This document shows, in pieces, positions 32,675 through 43,782 of a stretch of 64,000 bases of DNA (its first letter is position 1; each line of letters opens with the position of its first letter). Source of the DNA: Podaxis mareebaensis (lineage: Eukaryota; Basidiomycota; Agaricomycetes; Agaricales; Agaricaceae). The DNA is taken from contig JAEUWP010000130.1 of assembly GCA_018524725.1 (NCBI GenBank), positions 149,125-213,124 of the forward strand, in the 5' to 3' direction. The notes beneath the pieces were generated by a model. That model did no database searches. It saw nothing but the letters and a program-made list of their open reading frames with translations, and had not been told where the DNA came from. Made by a program: the position numbers and the translations under genes.

Positions 32675-34246
32675 GGACATCCGAACTCGTCAAGTATCAT
32701 TTGTATATTTGTGATTACCCTGTGAGGACGTGAATTCCTCTATGTGAAAGGGTGTGAATATTCGCCCCGATTTGATTCCCGTTCCAGCTCATCGACTCTC
32801 TTGTATTCGCCTCTGCCCTCTCGAACTGCGCATCGTGTGACTCAAGCTGGTATGTCCAGTACGTACAGCAGGGGCAGGATAAAATTCCGTGTTTGCTGCA
32901 GAACGTAAATGATATGGTTTCAGTTGACCTGAAAACAGGCTGCCGCTACAGGTGAGACCAAGATGCGCCTTATCACAGTAGACATGAGCTTCGTCCAAGA
33001 CAACCCATCGAGAGAGTTGTGTGGCTGCTTATTCATGTTCATCCGCAACTATGCCATCCTCGTGCTACTGGCCAGCTCATACCAAGTTAGAGTCTAACAG
33101 CTCTCGTGTGGATTAGGGACTTCCTATTGCGAGGAACTTGAGATTATCGGAGAGTTCTGGGAGCTGAAGATCGCCTCCCTCATGTCGTCATAGAGCAATT
33201 TACCTCATTTGCGAAGGGAAAACATGCCGAGTGCCTCGAACGCAAGCATCCGATGATCAGATCGGGCAATGAGCATAGATACACCGTGGTGCGTTTTGTC
33301 CACGTCCCAATGAATGCTAGGGCTCAAAAAGGCGGGCTCTATGAGGCAAAAACAGGTCCAGGCGGGCCCGGCCCTCGGAAAGAATCTCTCGCCTGCTACC
33401 ATCTATCGTATGTCGCCAGAAGCTCTCGGTGTTGACAAACTTTGGAGCGGCACAAGGTCAGTCTAACCCCCCAGTGAGAATATATTCTCACGAGACCCGT
33501 TAAGAACGTAGCCGGAATATCAGAATAATGTGGCTGATGAGACCGAAGTTAGGACCTGTTGTGCTCGGCCTTGTCATCGCGCGAGGCATCCAAGAGTCAG
33601 TCCAGCACTACAAACACAACTTCGACACTGTACTGACAGTGGCAGTGACCGCGCAGCTCACTGGAGCAAGGGCTCTATCGTTGTTGACGTATGGCGAATA
33701 AGCCCCCCAAGGGCCTGAATAATGGATGTCAAATAGAGACCAGCTGATACTCCGCACCAACAGCGTGCGACGTCGACATCTAAACAAGGAATCAATTCCA
33801 GAGAAGCACCCATGAAGCCTCCATCTGGTCATTTCTCTCGAACCTTCCGTTTACTCCGTTCTCTTCTGACATTCATCGTAACGACACATATTGCGGGTCA
33901 TGGAACTGAGCCATGGAGAATGCCCTATACCTCACGTCCCAAGTGAACGTGATCTTGGTGCCGCAAGGTCACCTGCCCTGCAACCCCAATATCACAAGGA
34001 TAGGGTTTCAAGCCCAGGGCCGGATGCCTATAATTAGCTTCGTGTCGGAAATGTAATCCTAGTCAAGACCCGACCGTGGTGCTTCCTGAGGTAGGAGCAA
34101 ATGGCCCAAGTAATTTTTCATTACCTTACCTCAGAAGCTCCGATCGATAGTGTGACCACGTCAACCTTTGGTATATATATCACTACAACGTGCTTTCATC
34201 GTCGTACACTGCCTTATTGTCCAACACCTCCGATATCCATATTTTG
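32675..34246. other. Intergenic, 1.6 kb
   Basis: No gene supported on either strand; open frames are short and lack recognisable domains. Composition is normal. A TATA element for the P450 lies near the right end. Confidence 0.5.
34172..34179 (+). promoter_or_regulatory. TATA box of P450 gene
   Basis: TATATATA, 67 bases before the chosen ATG at 34247. Confidence 0.5.
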
Positions 34247-36790
34247 ATGGCACTTTCAGCCCTCGTGCGCGCTCTTGCGTTCTCTTTGGTTTCTTGGCTT
34301 GCTTGGAAAGTATTCCGCAGATTCTTGGCCAAGTCGCCGTTAGATATTCTTCCGGGTCCGCCCTCGTCTTCGCTTCTTTTCGGTACGCCCTCTTTACCCA
34401 TTCGATTCCATTTCCTCTAATCCGAGCCAAGGGAATATTCCTAAACTATATGATTCGGAGGGATGGGACTTCCACAAGTATATTCTGGAACACTGTAGGT
34501 CTCCACTCCACAGCAGCAACCCATCCACTCAGCCATCGACGTCCTATAGATGGAACTACTATGAAGGTCAAAGGAGCGTTGGGGGTACGTATTGTTATTG
34601 GTATCGCTGTTTAGCTGACTGAGATCGCCCATCCAAGGAACGCTTGCTCTTGACATTCGACCCGAAAGCCTTGCACCATATTTTTGTTAAGGTATATCTC
34701 AAAGGGTTCTCCTTTATGAACGTATTTTGATCGCGCCGTTGACCAGGATCAATGGATTTACGAACCATCAGTAGCTTTGATGGAGTAGGTGCTACATATG
34801 TTCAATGATTTGGATGCAGCTCATCCATTGCAGCCGTAACAATGCTTACTTCGGCGAGGGACTTTTGTCAACTTTGAGTGAGCTATCCTTAACATTATAG
34901 AGCTTTACTATATTAATGAGACGACACTAGGTGATCAACACCGAAAGCAGAGAAAGATGTTGAATCCTGTCTTCTCGATCAATCATATGCGGGAAATGAG
35001 TAAGTCACCATCATTCCAGAATCTGGCGTGCTTTAGTGATGTCCGAAGTCCCTCTTTTCTACGAGGTCACAGGCAGGGTCCGTATCTTCCCCCTGACTAC
35101 TCGTATATAACTCTGATCACAACGTACCAGTTGAAACGCGTGTTAGTGAAGAAAGTAGAGACAGGGCCACAAGAAATTGATATTTTACACTGGATGACAC
35201 GTACAGCCCTGGAGCTCATTGGCCAGAGTGGCATGGGTTACTCGTTCGACTCGTTAGAAGATGACAACGATTATCACCCATACAGTAGATCTGTGAAAAG
35301 ATTTGTGTAAGTAGATAACTTGCTGTGGGTTTCCACCAACCACTCACTCTTCGCTCTAGTTCACTCGCCGGTGGTCCTGTTGGGTTCTTTGCCAATCAGT
35401 TTGCTTTTCATATCGCGGCGAAAGTTAAGCTTCCGCGTTTGAAGAGGTTTATTGTCGAGCACATCCCTTCCAAGCGCGTTCAGGACCTGAAGGAGGTCAT
35501 TGACATCATGTATCAAACCTCTGTCGAGATTATCAGAGCGAAAAAAGAGGCAATGAAAAGTGCGGATCCTCAGATTGCTGCAGAGATGCGGAGCAAGAAG
35601 GACATCATCAGTATCCTCAGTTGGTCCTACGTGCCATGGTATATCACCGGATGCGGCTAACGGAAAGTATAGTGAGAGCCAACGCCACTGCCTCTGCAGA
35701 GGATCGTCTTACGGACTCCGAAGTGATTGGACAGGTGGGTTTCGTGTGAACTCATCGGACATCTTTGCTGATTCGGAGTCCCGCGTAGGTTTCGTGCGTT
35801 TGAATGTTGCAACTCTCAAAAGTTTTGATACTAATATTTATGGCCAGGTCACTAGTCTTTGCTGGAATGGACACAACTTCGTCGGCTCTGTCACGAATTT
35901 TACAGTTGCTCGCCACGTACCCGCATGTCCAAGACAAGCTGAGAGATGAAATCAAGGAAGCACAAATGAACGGACAATTGAGCTATGACCAGCTTGTTAC
36001 TCTCCCCTATCTTGATGCTGTCTGTAGGGAAACTCTCCGAGTGTAAGTTCTCCACTTTCCGCTACACCATAGCATCTGAAAACGCGCATTTTAGATTCCC
36101 TCCCGTAAATCTGGCTTTTCTGCGCACGTACGTATTCATTAACAGGATACTCTTCATATTAAACATCCCAATAAACTAGGGCACGTAAAGACATGGTCCT
36201 TCCCCTTTCAAAGCCTTTGAAGGGGGCCGACGGCCAAGAGAGAACGGAGGTTTTCGTGCCGAAAGGGACAAACATTATAGTCTCGGCCTTAGGTGCAAAC
36301 TGCAACCCGGAGCTCTGGGGTCCGGATTCTTACGAGTGGAAGCCTGAAAGGTGGTTATCCCCTCTTCCAGAATCCGTCATAGAAGCACATATGCCGGGCA
36401 TTTATTCTCATCTGTGAGCGTCGGCAGCAGATTCCTTAGTGATATGCTCTAATTTGGACTCTTAGGATGACATTTATGGGAGGCAGTCGCGCATGCATGT
36501 GAGGCAGAAGAATGTTCTTTTCGCTCCGTGCTGATCATGTCTTCTAGTGGATTTAAATTCTCACAGCTGGAAATGAGTAAGCACCCTGGCCGTTCTTGGT
36601 TGTGATTTCCACTTGATGTTTGCTGTCAGAGGTTGTGTTGTCTGTCCTCATCAGCACATTCCGGTTCTCCCTCTCCAGGAAGCAGATTGGGTGGACTATG
36701 AACGGTATCGCGGGTCCCTATGTGAAGGGCGCTGACAAAACTCGTCCACAACTCCCAATGGTTATGGAATTACTGGAGAAATCTGGATAG
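34247..36790 (+). CDS. Cytochrome P450 monooxygenase
   Basis: Starts MALSALVRALAF, a hydrophobic N-terminal ER anchor, followed by a proline hinge (ILPGPPSSSLLFG). The first exon ends at 34382 and joins NIPKLYDSEGWDFHKYILEH. Later exons show the WxxxR-like helix C region (DQHRKQRKMLNPVFS), the I-helix AGMDTTS (about 35865), the K-helix ETLR (36032-36043), the PERW motif (36343-36354) and the heme loop FMGGSRACIGF, with Cys ligand, split by an intron near 36500. The stop is at 36788-36790. More than ten short introns; not every junction was fixed. Membrane-bound heme oxygenase; substrate unknown, probably secondary metabolism or xenobiotics. Confidence 0.88.
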
Positions 36791-37003
36791 GGTTAGTATC
36801 GCTCCCCAGAAATAGTTGCGGGATGTTTCGTATATCTCAAAGAGTGTCCCCGGTTGTCAATAAAACTCATCTTTCATGGCGGCGGTGACCATTTACCGGG
36901 TTGAGGTCAATTACGTCATATGTAATTCACTAAGGAAACAAGTCTCTCAGGGTCAGCGTGCTCTTCAACCAAGCTTTTTGTTGGCCCCCTGGCCCTGGAT
37001 AGT

Positions 37004-38213
37004 ATGGCTGCTGGATCTCTTCCAAGGCTGAAACTCCGGATCGGACTTGTCCAATTTTCGCCCAAGGTCAGGATGACAGAACTTCAGCTTCATCTTTTAG
37101 GTGGCATAGCTCACCCACATTAGCTAGGCCAAGTCCAAGCGAACTTGAGGCGAGCCAAGGATCTGACTGATAGGTTGCATATCTCCGTAAATTCCGAAGT
37201 ATCATACCTTTAACAAGAGTTGTTCAAAGCCTTCAGCCAGGCTCTCTGGATCTTCTATGCTTTCCGGAGATGGCTTTCACTGGTGCGCTGATAAAAAGAG
37301 GGAAGTTGAGTATTCATGTATTAGTTTACACAGGTTACTGCTTCGAGAGTGCCAGCGCAATCACGCCATTCTTAGAGAAACCGCGCGTTGGCACTACATC
37401 GGTTTTCTGCTCCGATATTGCTAAACGACTGGGATGTTATGTCGTTGCCGGATACCCCGAACTATTGGAATCGGATGAACTCCAACAATGTACTCAGAAT
37501 GACCAGGTTGTGATTCAGGACACTGACTATATGGACGGGGACTTGTCGGAACCAAGCTCAGCAAAAGAACGTCGGATTGTGGGTGCCAATAGCGCGGTAA
37601 TGTATGGGCCTGCAGGAGAATGGATTGGTGGTTACAGGAAGACAAATTTGTTCAGGACGGACAAGACTTGGGCTGCTGCAGGTGTAGCTCGTCTCTTTGG
37701 CTCCTCTACTGAATCCAGAACTGACAGTGGGTCCTTTCAGGCTCCGGTTTCGCTACTTTCAATCTCCCACCCCCCTTGCATAATGTCACTCTAGCCATCT
37801 GCATGGATCTCAATCCTTTCCCACCCAGTGACTGGAAACTTGAAACCGGGCCATACGAACTTGCCGATTATTGTCGGTCTCAGGGAACGGATATACTGGT
37901 CCTATTGAATGCCTGGCTTGATCCAGGCCACGAACCCGACGATGAGCCCTCGTGGACCACACTCCAATACTGGGCAGCCCGATTGCGCCCTCTGTGGTAC
38001 AGTCACAGCGGCACAGAGGCCAACCTGGTCGCGTCAAGTTCCAGCTCCAGCAAGACTACCACAGTTGTCATGTGTAACCGAACAGGCGCAGAAAATGGTG
38101 GGTATACGAATCACTATAGGGGTGTAACGGAATGGCTAATGTCAATCACCAGGAACAACCTTCGCGGGCACATCAGCTATATTCTGTTTGAATCCAGCAC
38201 ACGGAAAACCTAA
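37004..38213 (+). CDS. NTA1: Protein N-terminal amidase (nitrilase superfamily)
   Basis: Exons 37004-37066, 37124-37173, 37218-37282, 37334-37681 and 37741-38213 give 332 aa. The three catalytic residues of the carbon-nitrogen hydrolase fold are visible: Glu in CFPEMAFTGYCFES, Lys in YRKTNLF and Cys in LAICMDLNPFPPSDW. The N-terminus RIGLVQFSPKLGQVQANLRRA and the block ITPFLEKPRVGTTSVFCSDIA fit fungal N-terminal amidases, which deamidate N-terminal Asn and Gln so that proteins enter the Arg/N-degron pathway. No signal peptide, so probably cytosolic. The functional assignment within the nitrilase superfamily is inference. Confidence 0.83.
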
Positions 38214-38854
38214 GTTAATAGACATGATGACCAAGGAAGAAGGCGTTCGTGTCTGGACTATTCATGTGGATTCTTCGAGAGCGCCATGAGCTATGGAGCG
38301 ATTACCCTTGTTGTCTCCTTTTTTTCTGCCACAGTACACAATGTCGCTGTAAGATATCCATCAAATCTTGAACATCGTCTGTTAAGTCCTCATCACTACT
38401 CCCGTCTTCCGACGTTCCTGCCATATGAAGAACAGTTCGGGTAACTCTCTCAATTTGGGCATGGTATCCATCAGTCGTCGCCGATAAAGAAAAAGCTGCG
38501 AACTCTACTTCACGGGCCGAGTCGCAAAGGACTTGTTCTCTTGTCGGATGTCAGCTTTCGAGAAACCAATAAGCAGGGGCGAACCAACCGTATATCCGGG
38601 CTCAAATTTGGAACGTGACTAGGATTTGTCAGGCTGTCTACGCTTATGGAGTGTAGAGCCCTTCTAATTTTGTTGAATCCCCTCCTCCGTTTGGTTAACT
38701 GTTCCCGTGCCAGTCAGTTGATTCACTACCATCAGCAGGAAGCCTATCTCACCGGCAGCTTTTCGGATGAGGGATTTTCTAGTTCTACTTCGATGTCGGA
38801 AAGTTGGGCTTGTAAAACAATCCTTAGCTGGATCCAGGTTCGTTATGACTGCCC
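38214..38854. other. Convergent intergenic, amidase / RecQ
   Basis: No gene seen; it holds the 3' regions of the two convergent genes. Confidence 0.5.
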
Positions 38855-41850
38855 CTATGCCATACCTTTCGCGGGGGGTTCCCCCTGAAGTTCGGATATT
38901 GGGCGTTTTGTTGTTTGATCTTCCACGTAGATCATATCGGAATCCCGGTCTTCAGGTTCTCGTAGAGGTTCGGATGTAAGAACTTTATCAACGGTAATGT
39001 ATGGGTCAGATCGTGGGGCCATAAGTTGATTGTCCTCTGATTTCTTCTTAAAGGGTGGTTTAAATGGTCTTGTTAGTCGTTTTGCGGACTCAAAGGGGAG
39101 GGTGGCTTCAAGGGGAGGTTTCAGGCTTCGGGTAGCATTCATCACCGACGTCTACTTACTCAGTGAAGGAACATAACAGGTTTTCGCTTTCTTCGCTACT
39201 CCGGAAGGACCAGAAAAGGTAGTGCCAGGATATCCTGTTTTATTTTCTCCCGACCTTTTTCTCGGACCGTTTTGCAGTGATCCTGATGCATTCGCCTTGG
39301 CATGTCCTTCCAACGTATCTATTTTGGTGAGCGTAGGTTGATGCAACTTTCCTTGCTTCATTATTCCCTACCTTGACGCGTATTTTGAGGTTCTCTGCTT
39401 GGTGTGAGCCGCTTTATTCGAATCTTCGCTTTCTCTGGGTATTTACAGACCTAGGAAGATGTCAGAAGGGAATCGGACCTAAGAGATCAAGACGTACGTC
39501 ACACATGTTGTTGCAATAACCCTTCACGGTATCTGGGTTATTGTCGTCGATATTTTCCCCGAAGTAGCGGCATATTGTCTGCATTTCTGGCAATAAACAG
39601 CTCACGTCTAACCTGAGAACAATCGACATACTATATGCCTGCAAGTTGTGATATTTTCAGCATATTGGATCAACTAACCAAGGAGCATCAGATGATTGCT
39701 TAATGAACAACGCGAGCCTGCCTACTTCATCTATGCTGCTCGCAGCTCGCTGGGTTGGGGATGGGCCTTCGAAACCATCTTTAACGCGGTTTGGATCGGA
39801 CGTTGTGACTAAATCTCGGACACGAGCCGCGTCTTCCCTTGCTTCATTAAGATAAACGATTGGACATAACCGCACAGATTGAGAATACATACAATAATAT
39901 AGAATGCATTTAGAAGGCTTCCGGAGGAAAATCACTTATAAGCAATCTGAAGTTTGCGAGGCTAATGGCGTTACCTGGCCATCTCTTCCGGCTCTTCCTG
40001 GTAGATCATCAAGAATGCGAACATGACAGGCATATGGCGTTACTGACCTGTCTCTTGATAGTACCCTAACAAGTTATATCAGAATCTGGCCCCTGCCGCG
40101 GTTGTGAAGCCTTAAAATTTTACCTTCAAAACTGGTGGGAAGATCGTAATGAATGATATATCTGACAGAAACGTTCAATAAAAAATGCATCGTGACCTGA
40201 GATATTGCACACCGGACGTCGCCTTTATCTATCCCCAGTCCAAAGGCGATGGTAGCAACAACCTTCAAAACAAAGTACAACTTAGCCAGCAGGCCTTAAC
40301 GTAACCGAATCGACTCACCAAATCAACTCCACCCTGTTCGCCATTGCCACCTTCAGACCAATTTTTGAGCGTTTCTTTGAGAATTCCGGGACTGCGGGAT
40401 CTGATATCAGGACATGCAAATACATGAAAGGAAGAGGATTGAGCATGACCTTATCCCACGATGATAAGGTTTTGCATTCAGTCCCTTCCCGCGAAGGAAC
40501 GCAGAGAGTTCGTTGCAAGTTGCCTTAGCACGACAATATATGATCCCCGAAGAAGCTCTGTTTCGTCGTTGATACAACAAGGTGATATATTCAAAGACTT
40601 CCTGCATGCGAGCGTGTGGTTCAAGTAACGATGTGTAACGAACCTGGAGGGGATGAAGGCATGTGGGATTACAGTGCAGCCCAGTTTAAACTCACCTCAT
40701 AAAAAAGGTTATCTCGATTGAAAGGGTGGAGAGCATAGAACAAGTTATCCTTGTCCATCTTAAGGCTGTATATGATGTCGCGTTGAACACTGAAGTCAGT
40801 GAGAACAAGAAAACCGCCGCAAACGAAACGTGCGTACATTGGTGTTGCGGTCGCAGTCAGGGCCATAATCGGGATATCGGTGTAACGGTCTCTGAATTTG
40901 CCCAGTCGACGATAATCACTGCGGAAACTATGGCCCCATTCTGATATACAATGTGCCTAGGTAAGACGTTGAGCCATGATGTGATCCTTCAATTCCATTT
41001 GCACCGTACCTCATCAATGACGAGACGATTGAGATTACGTTTTTCGTACACCGCATCCAACAGACGCGTACAATATGATGTAGCATATTTCTCGGGAGAG
41101 ACTGGCGCGCTGTTAGTCACTGATAAAGTATACGCGTGTACGGTGACTTACTGTACATTAGGCGTATTTGGGGATGATCGGAAAGCAAATCATTCTCAAT
41201 CTGCGAACGTTATTGCGATATACCCAGAGTTAATCGGAAAGACCGACCTGCTGTCGTTCCTCTGAGTCCGTGTCAGCGTTCAAAGTCACCACGCTCACAC
41301 CCTTCTTTCGCAAGTTTTCGACCTCTAGGAAAAACTCGTAAACACGGCCGGAACACAAAGACATGGAACTTACGGTTGATCATCAGAGCTGTAATGCGAT
41401 ATTCAGCCGCATTTGGCACTCTCCACTTCGCATGAACTCACAACATAGAGGGGAGATGACCAACGTCACGCCGGTTTTCGCCATAACGGCTGGTAACTGG
41501 AAGCACAGACTCTACCGGGACAGAAGCATGCACATTCCAGCAAAATAGACAATACATACTTTCCCCATTCCTGTCGGAGCCAGGACAAAGACATCTTGCC
41601 CTGGTTCAAGTCAACCCTAAGTACAATATGGAATAACCGCAGAAACGGACAAGACGAACCAGCAACTGCAGCTTGTACTATGTCCTTCTGCTGGCCCTTG
41701 AAGCCTTCATGCCCGAATACTCCATAATAATACTCAGACGCCAGATGGAAGTTGGATTCATAACAAGTGAACATACCCTGCTGTAATACCCTGCAGCCCA
41801 AACGGCCTCAGCGCATACGCACAACAAGGGAACAGTTGCTTACTCATTGC
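38855..41850 (-). CDS. RecQ-family DNA helicase
   Basis: Heavily split gene. In order: motif 0 region ([20 protein letters not shown]), Walker A ([14 protein letters not shown], split by an intron), [15 protein letters not shown], the DEAH box (RLVIDE joined to [15 protein letters not shown]), motif III (MALTATATP), helicase-C ([47 protein letters not shown]), motif VI (PGRAGRDGQ) and the RecQ zinc-binding Cys (ICRYFGEN...[10 protein letters not shown]). A basic, low-complexity C-terminal tail follows to 38855. It unwinds DNA 3'-5' and acts in recombination and fork repair. The start is uncertain (41780-41850). No HRDC domain was seen, so it may not be the SGS1 ortholog. Confidence 0.85.
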
Positions 41851-42140
41851 AGTCATGCAAATTTTGGTATGTCATGCAACTTTAGTGGCCTCGTGAATAG
41901 ACGAGATTTGAAAGCCAGAAGAATAGAGGGGTCGAACGTCGTAGGAACAAGAACTTATGAATTTGTGTGACGAGAAACCGAAAACGCCAACGCGCAACAT
42001 GCTATCATGCACGTGACCAAACACGTCCAGTCACGCTAATCAATTAATCATCATCAATATTTGACTACACAATACCTCGTAATACACGCGGACAAAATCG
42101 TACAAGGAAGACATTGCTAACACAGCACTTAATCGATTCA

Positions 42141-43251
42141 TCATTCAGCTGTGTTCTCGATTGGGTTAAGAACTGTAGGAAGCCCCGCAAGCTGCATCTT
42201 TACACCAATCTCAAAGAGGTAGTCCAAGCACTATCAGAAACCTGAGTTAGGGCTTCGGAGAAAATGGGCATACCAACTAACCTCCGTTTGGGTTTTAGCT
42301 TTCTCCCAATCCTTACCTGAAAAGGAGTCAGAAAAGACATTTCATTTTCTCGGAACAGCTTACACAGGAAACATACCCCAAACGTAGACACCGTGTCGGC
42401 GCACGAGAACACCGGGTGCATCAGGATATTTCACCATAGCTTCGGCCATGCTGTCACGGAGGTCTTCCTCGAACGGGGTGTTTTCAATAATAGGCACGAT
42501 CAGGGTATCGAGGTAAGACAAAGCGGCGCCTGTGCCTCCAACCCGTACACCCTTGATCATCTGCGCAGAGAACAGCGTTGGTGTAGCACAAGTAACTCTA
42601 CCTCTACATATTTGCTCACCTCCTGGTAAATAGGTTAGCGAATGATTACCAGTGCGCGTAACACATGATAGCTCACTTGATGAGAAATGGTGAATACTGG
42701 TCCTTTCCAAAGTAAGGTGGCCATAACAGCATGCTGAGAATGGGTATGGATGCAACTACCAGCATCTCGGAGGTCGAAGGAGTTCCAGAATAGTGGAGTG
42801 CATGCTGATTCCTTTAGGTTTAGTTGAGGGCGGCGCAGAAACACACGCTCCGTATGAGGTGATGGCGCGGGCTGAGGGTATGGAAGAACAAAGATGTGTC
42901 CTGGTTCAATTCTCTCCTTCTGCACGCCAGAGGGAGCAATGTAGACTTTGTCTCTGCCTGCGCTGTCCAGCTCTGCCGTTGAGAAAGTCGTAGACTTGAT
43001 ACACACCCTTGTCTAATACAGATTCCGCCACCTGTACCCGTAACCCACCCAAGCTGATACAGACGTCACCAGACAAGCCAAAAACATCTCCTGACCACAC
43101 GTACGTGGTAAAATGACTTGCACAGCTCTGGGATCAAATTCGCAGGCTAGGGCAGAATGAACCTTTGCAAGTTCGGTAGAAAATGATCAAGGCTTACGTG
43201 CAGAGGATCAGAAGATCGAACAAGAGAATCAGCAATGTCTCCAGACAGCAT
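42141..43251 (-). CDS. MDE1: Methylthioribulose-1-phosphate dehydratase
   Basis: Eight exons: 43251-43198, 43146-43105, 43053-43007, 42953-42677, 42622-42620 (3 nt), 42560-42377, 42316-42282 and 42230-42141; total 732 nt, 243 aa. Class II aldolase/adducin fold. [31 protein letters not shown] and the zinc-binding HTHSQH motif match MtnB/APIP, as do [41 protein letters not shown] and CLDYLFEI. The catalytic Glu of HQEMIKG is encoded by a 3-nt exon. The enzyme acts in methionine salvage from methylthioadenosine, in the cytosol. Divergent from the GH27 gene. Confidence 0.92.
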
Positions 43252-43782
43252 GATAGTGTCTTGTGCACAAGAACTCTGTGAGAGAAGAATTTTCACGTCC
43301 TGTCGCCATTTTTTGACCAGAGCTTAGAAGGGGGAGAACCGCATGATCGATGAGGCAGGATCGCGTGATTGGCTCTCGCAAGTTGCCGAACCGTAAGTAA
43401 GAGAAATTCGAGCCTCCGTTATTGTCAGTGGGATCCATGACCTGAACCGACTCGGAGTCCCGAGTTCCTACTCGCCTTAAGTTCTCAAGCAGCGTCATTC
43501 TGAGTCCGCTTTTGATTGGCGTCATGACTCCGATTTACAAGCAGTATCCAAAAAACGTCGACTCGGTTCCAGCCACCATGATTCTCTCGACCCCAGAAGA
43601 CCCTTCTACAAAGAAGGCTGTTAGCGAATTTCTTGTTAAAAGACTCACCACATGATGTGCGCACACGAATTGGCGGCCCGTTTCATCTCATACACACTTG
43701 AAGCGGTCCGCAATGCCTGTCAGGATTCTCAGATATGTCGTCCGTGGCAGCAGGTTTCTGGCATCCCTCAATAAACTACAGC
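43252..43782. promoter_or_regulatory. Divergent intergenic region, MDE1 / GH27
   Basis: 531 bp between two divergent starts; it must hold both promoters. No named motif is assigned. Confidence 0.45.

Noticed and set aside
39462..41801. Stops between RecQ motifs suggesting a pseudogene
   Set aside because: Each stop falls in a segment with plausible donor and acceptor sites, and all helicase motifs and zinc-binding cysteines are intact.
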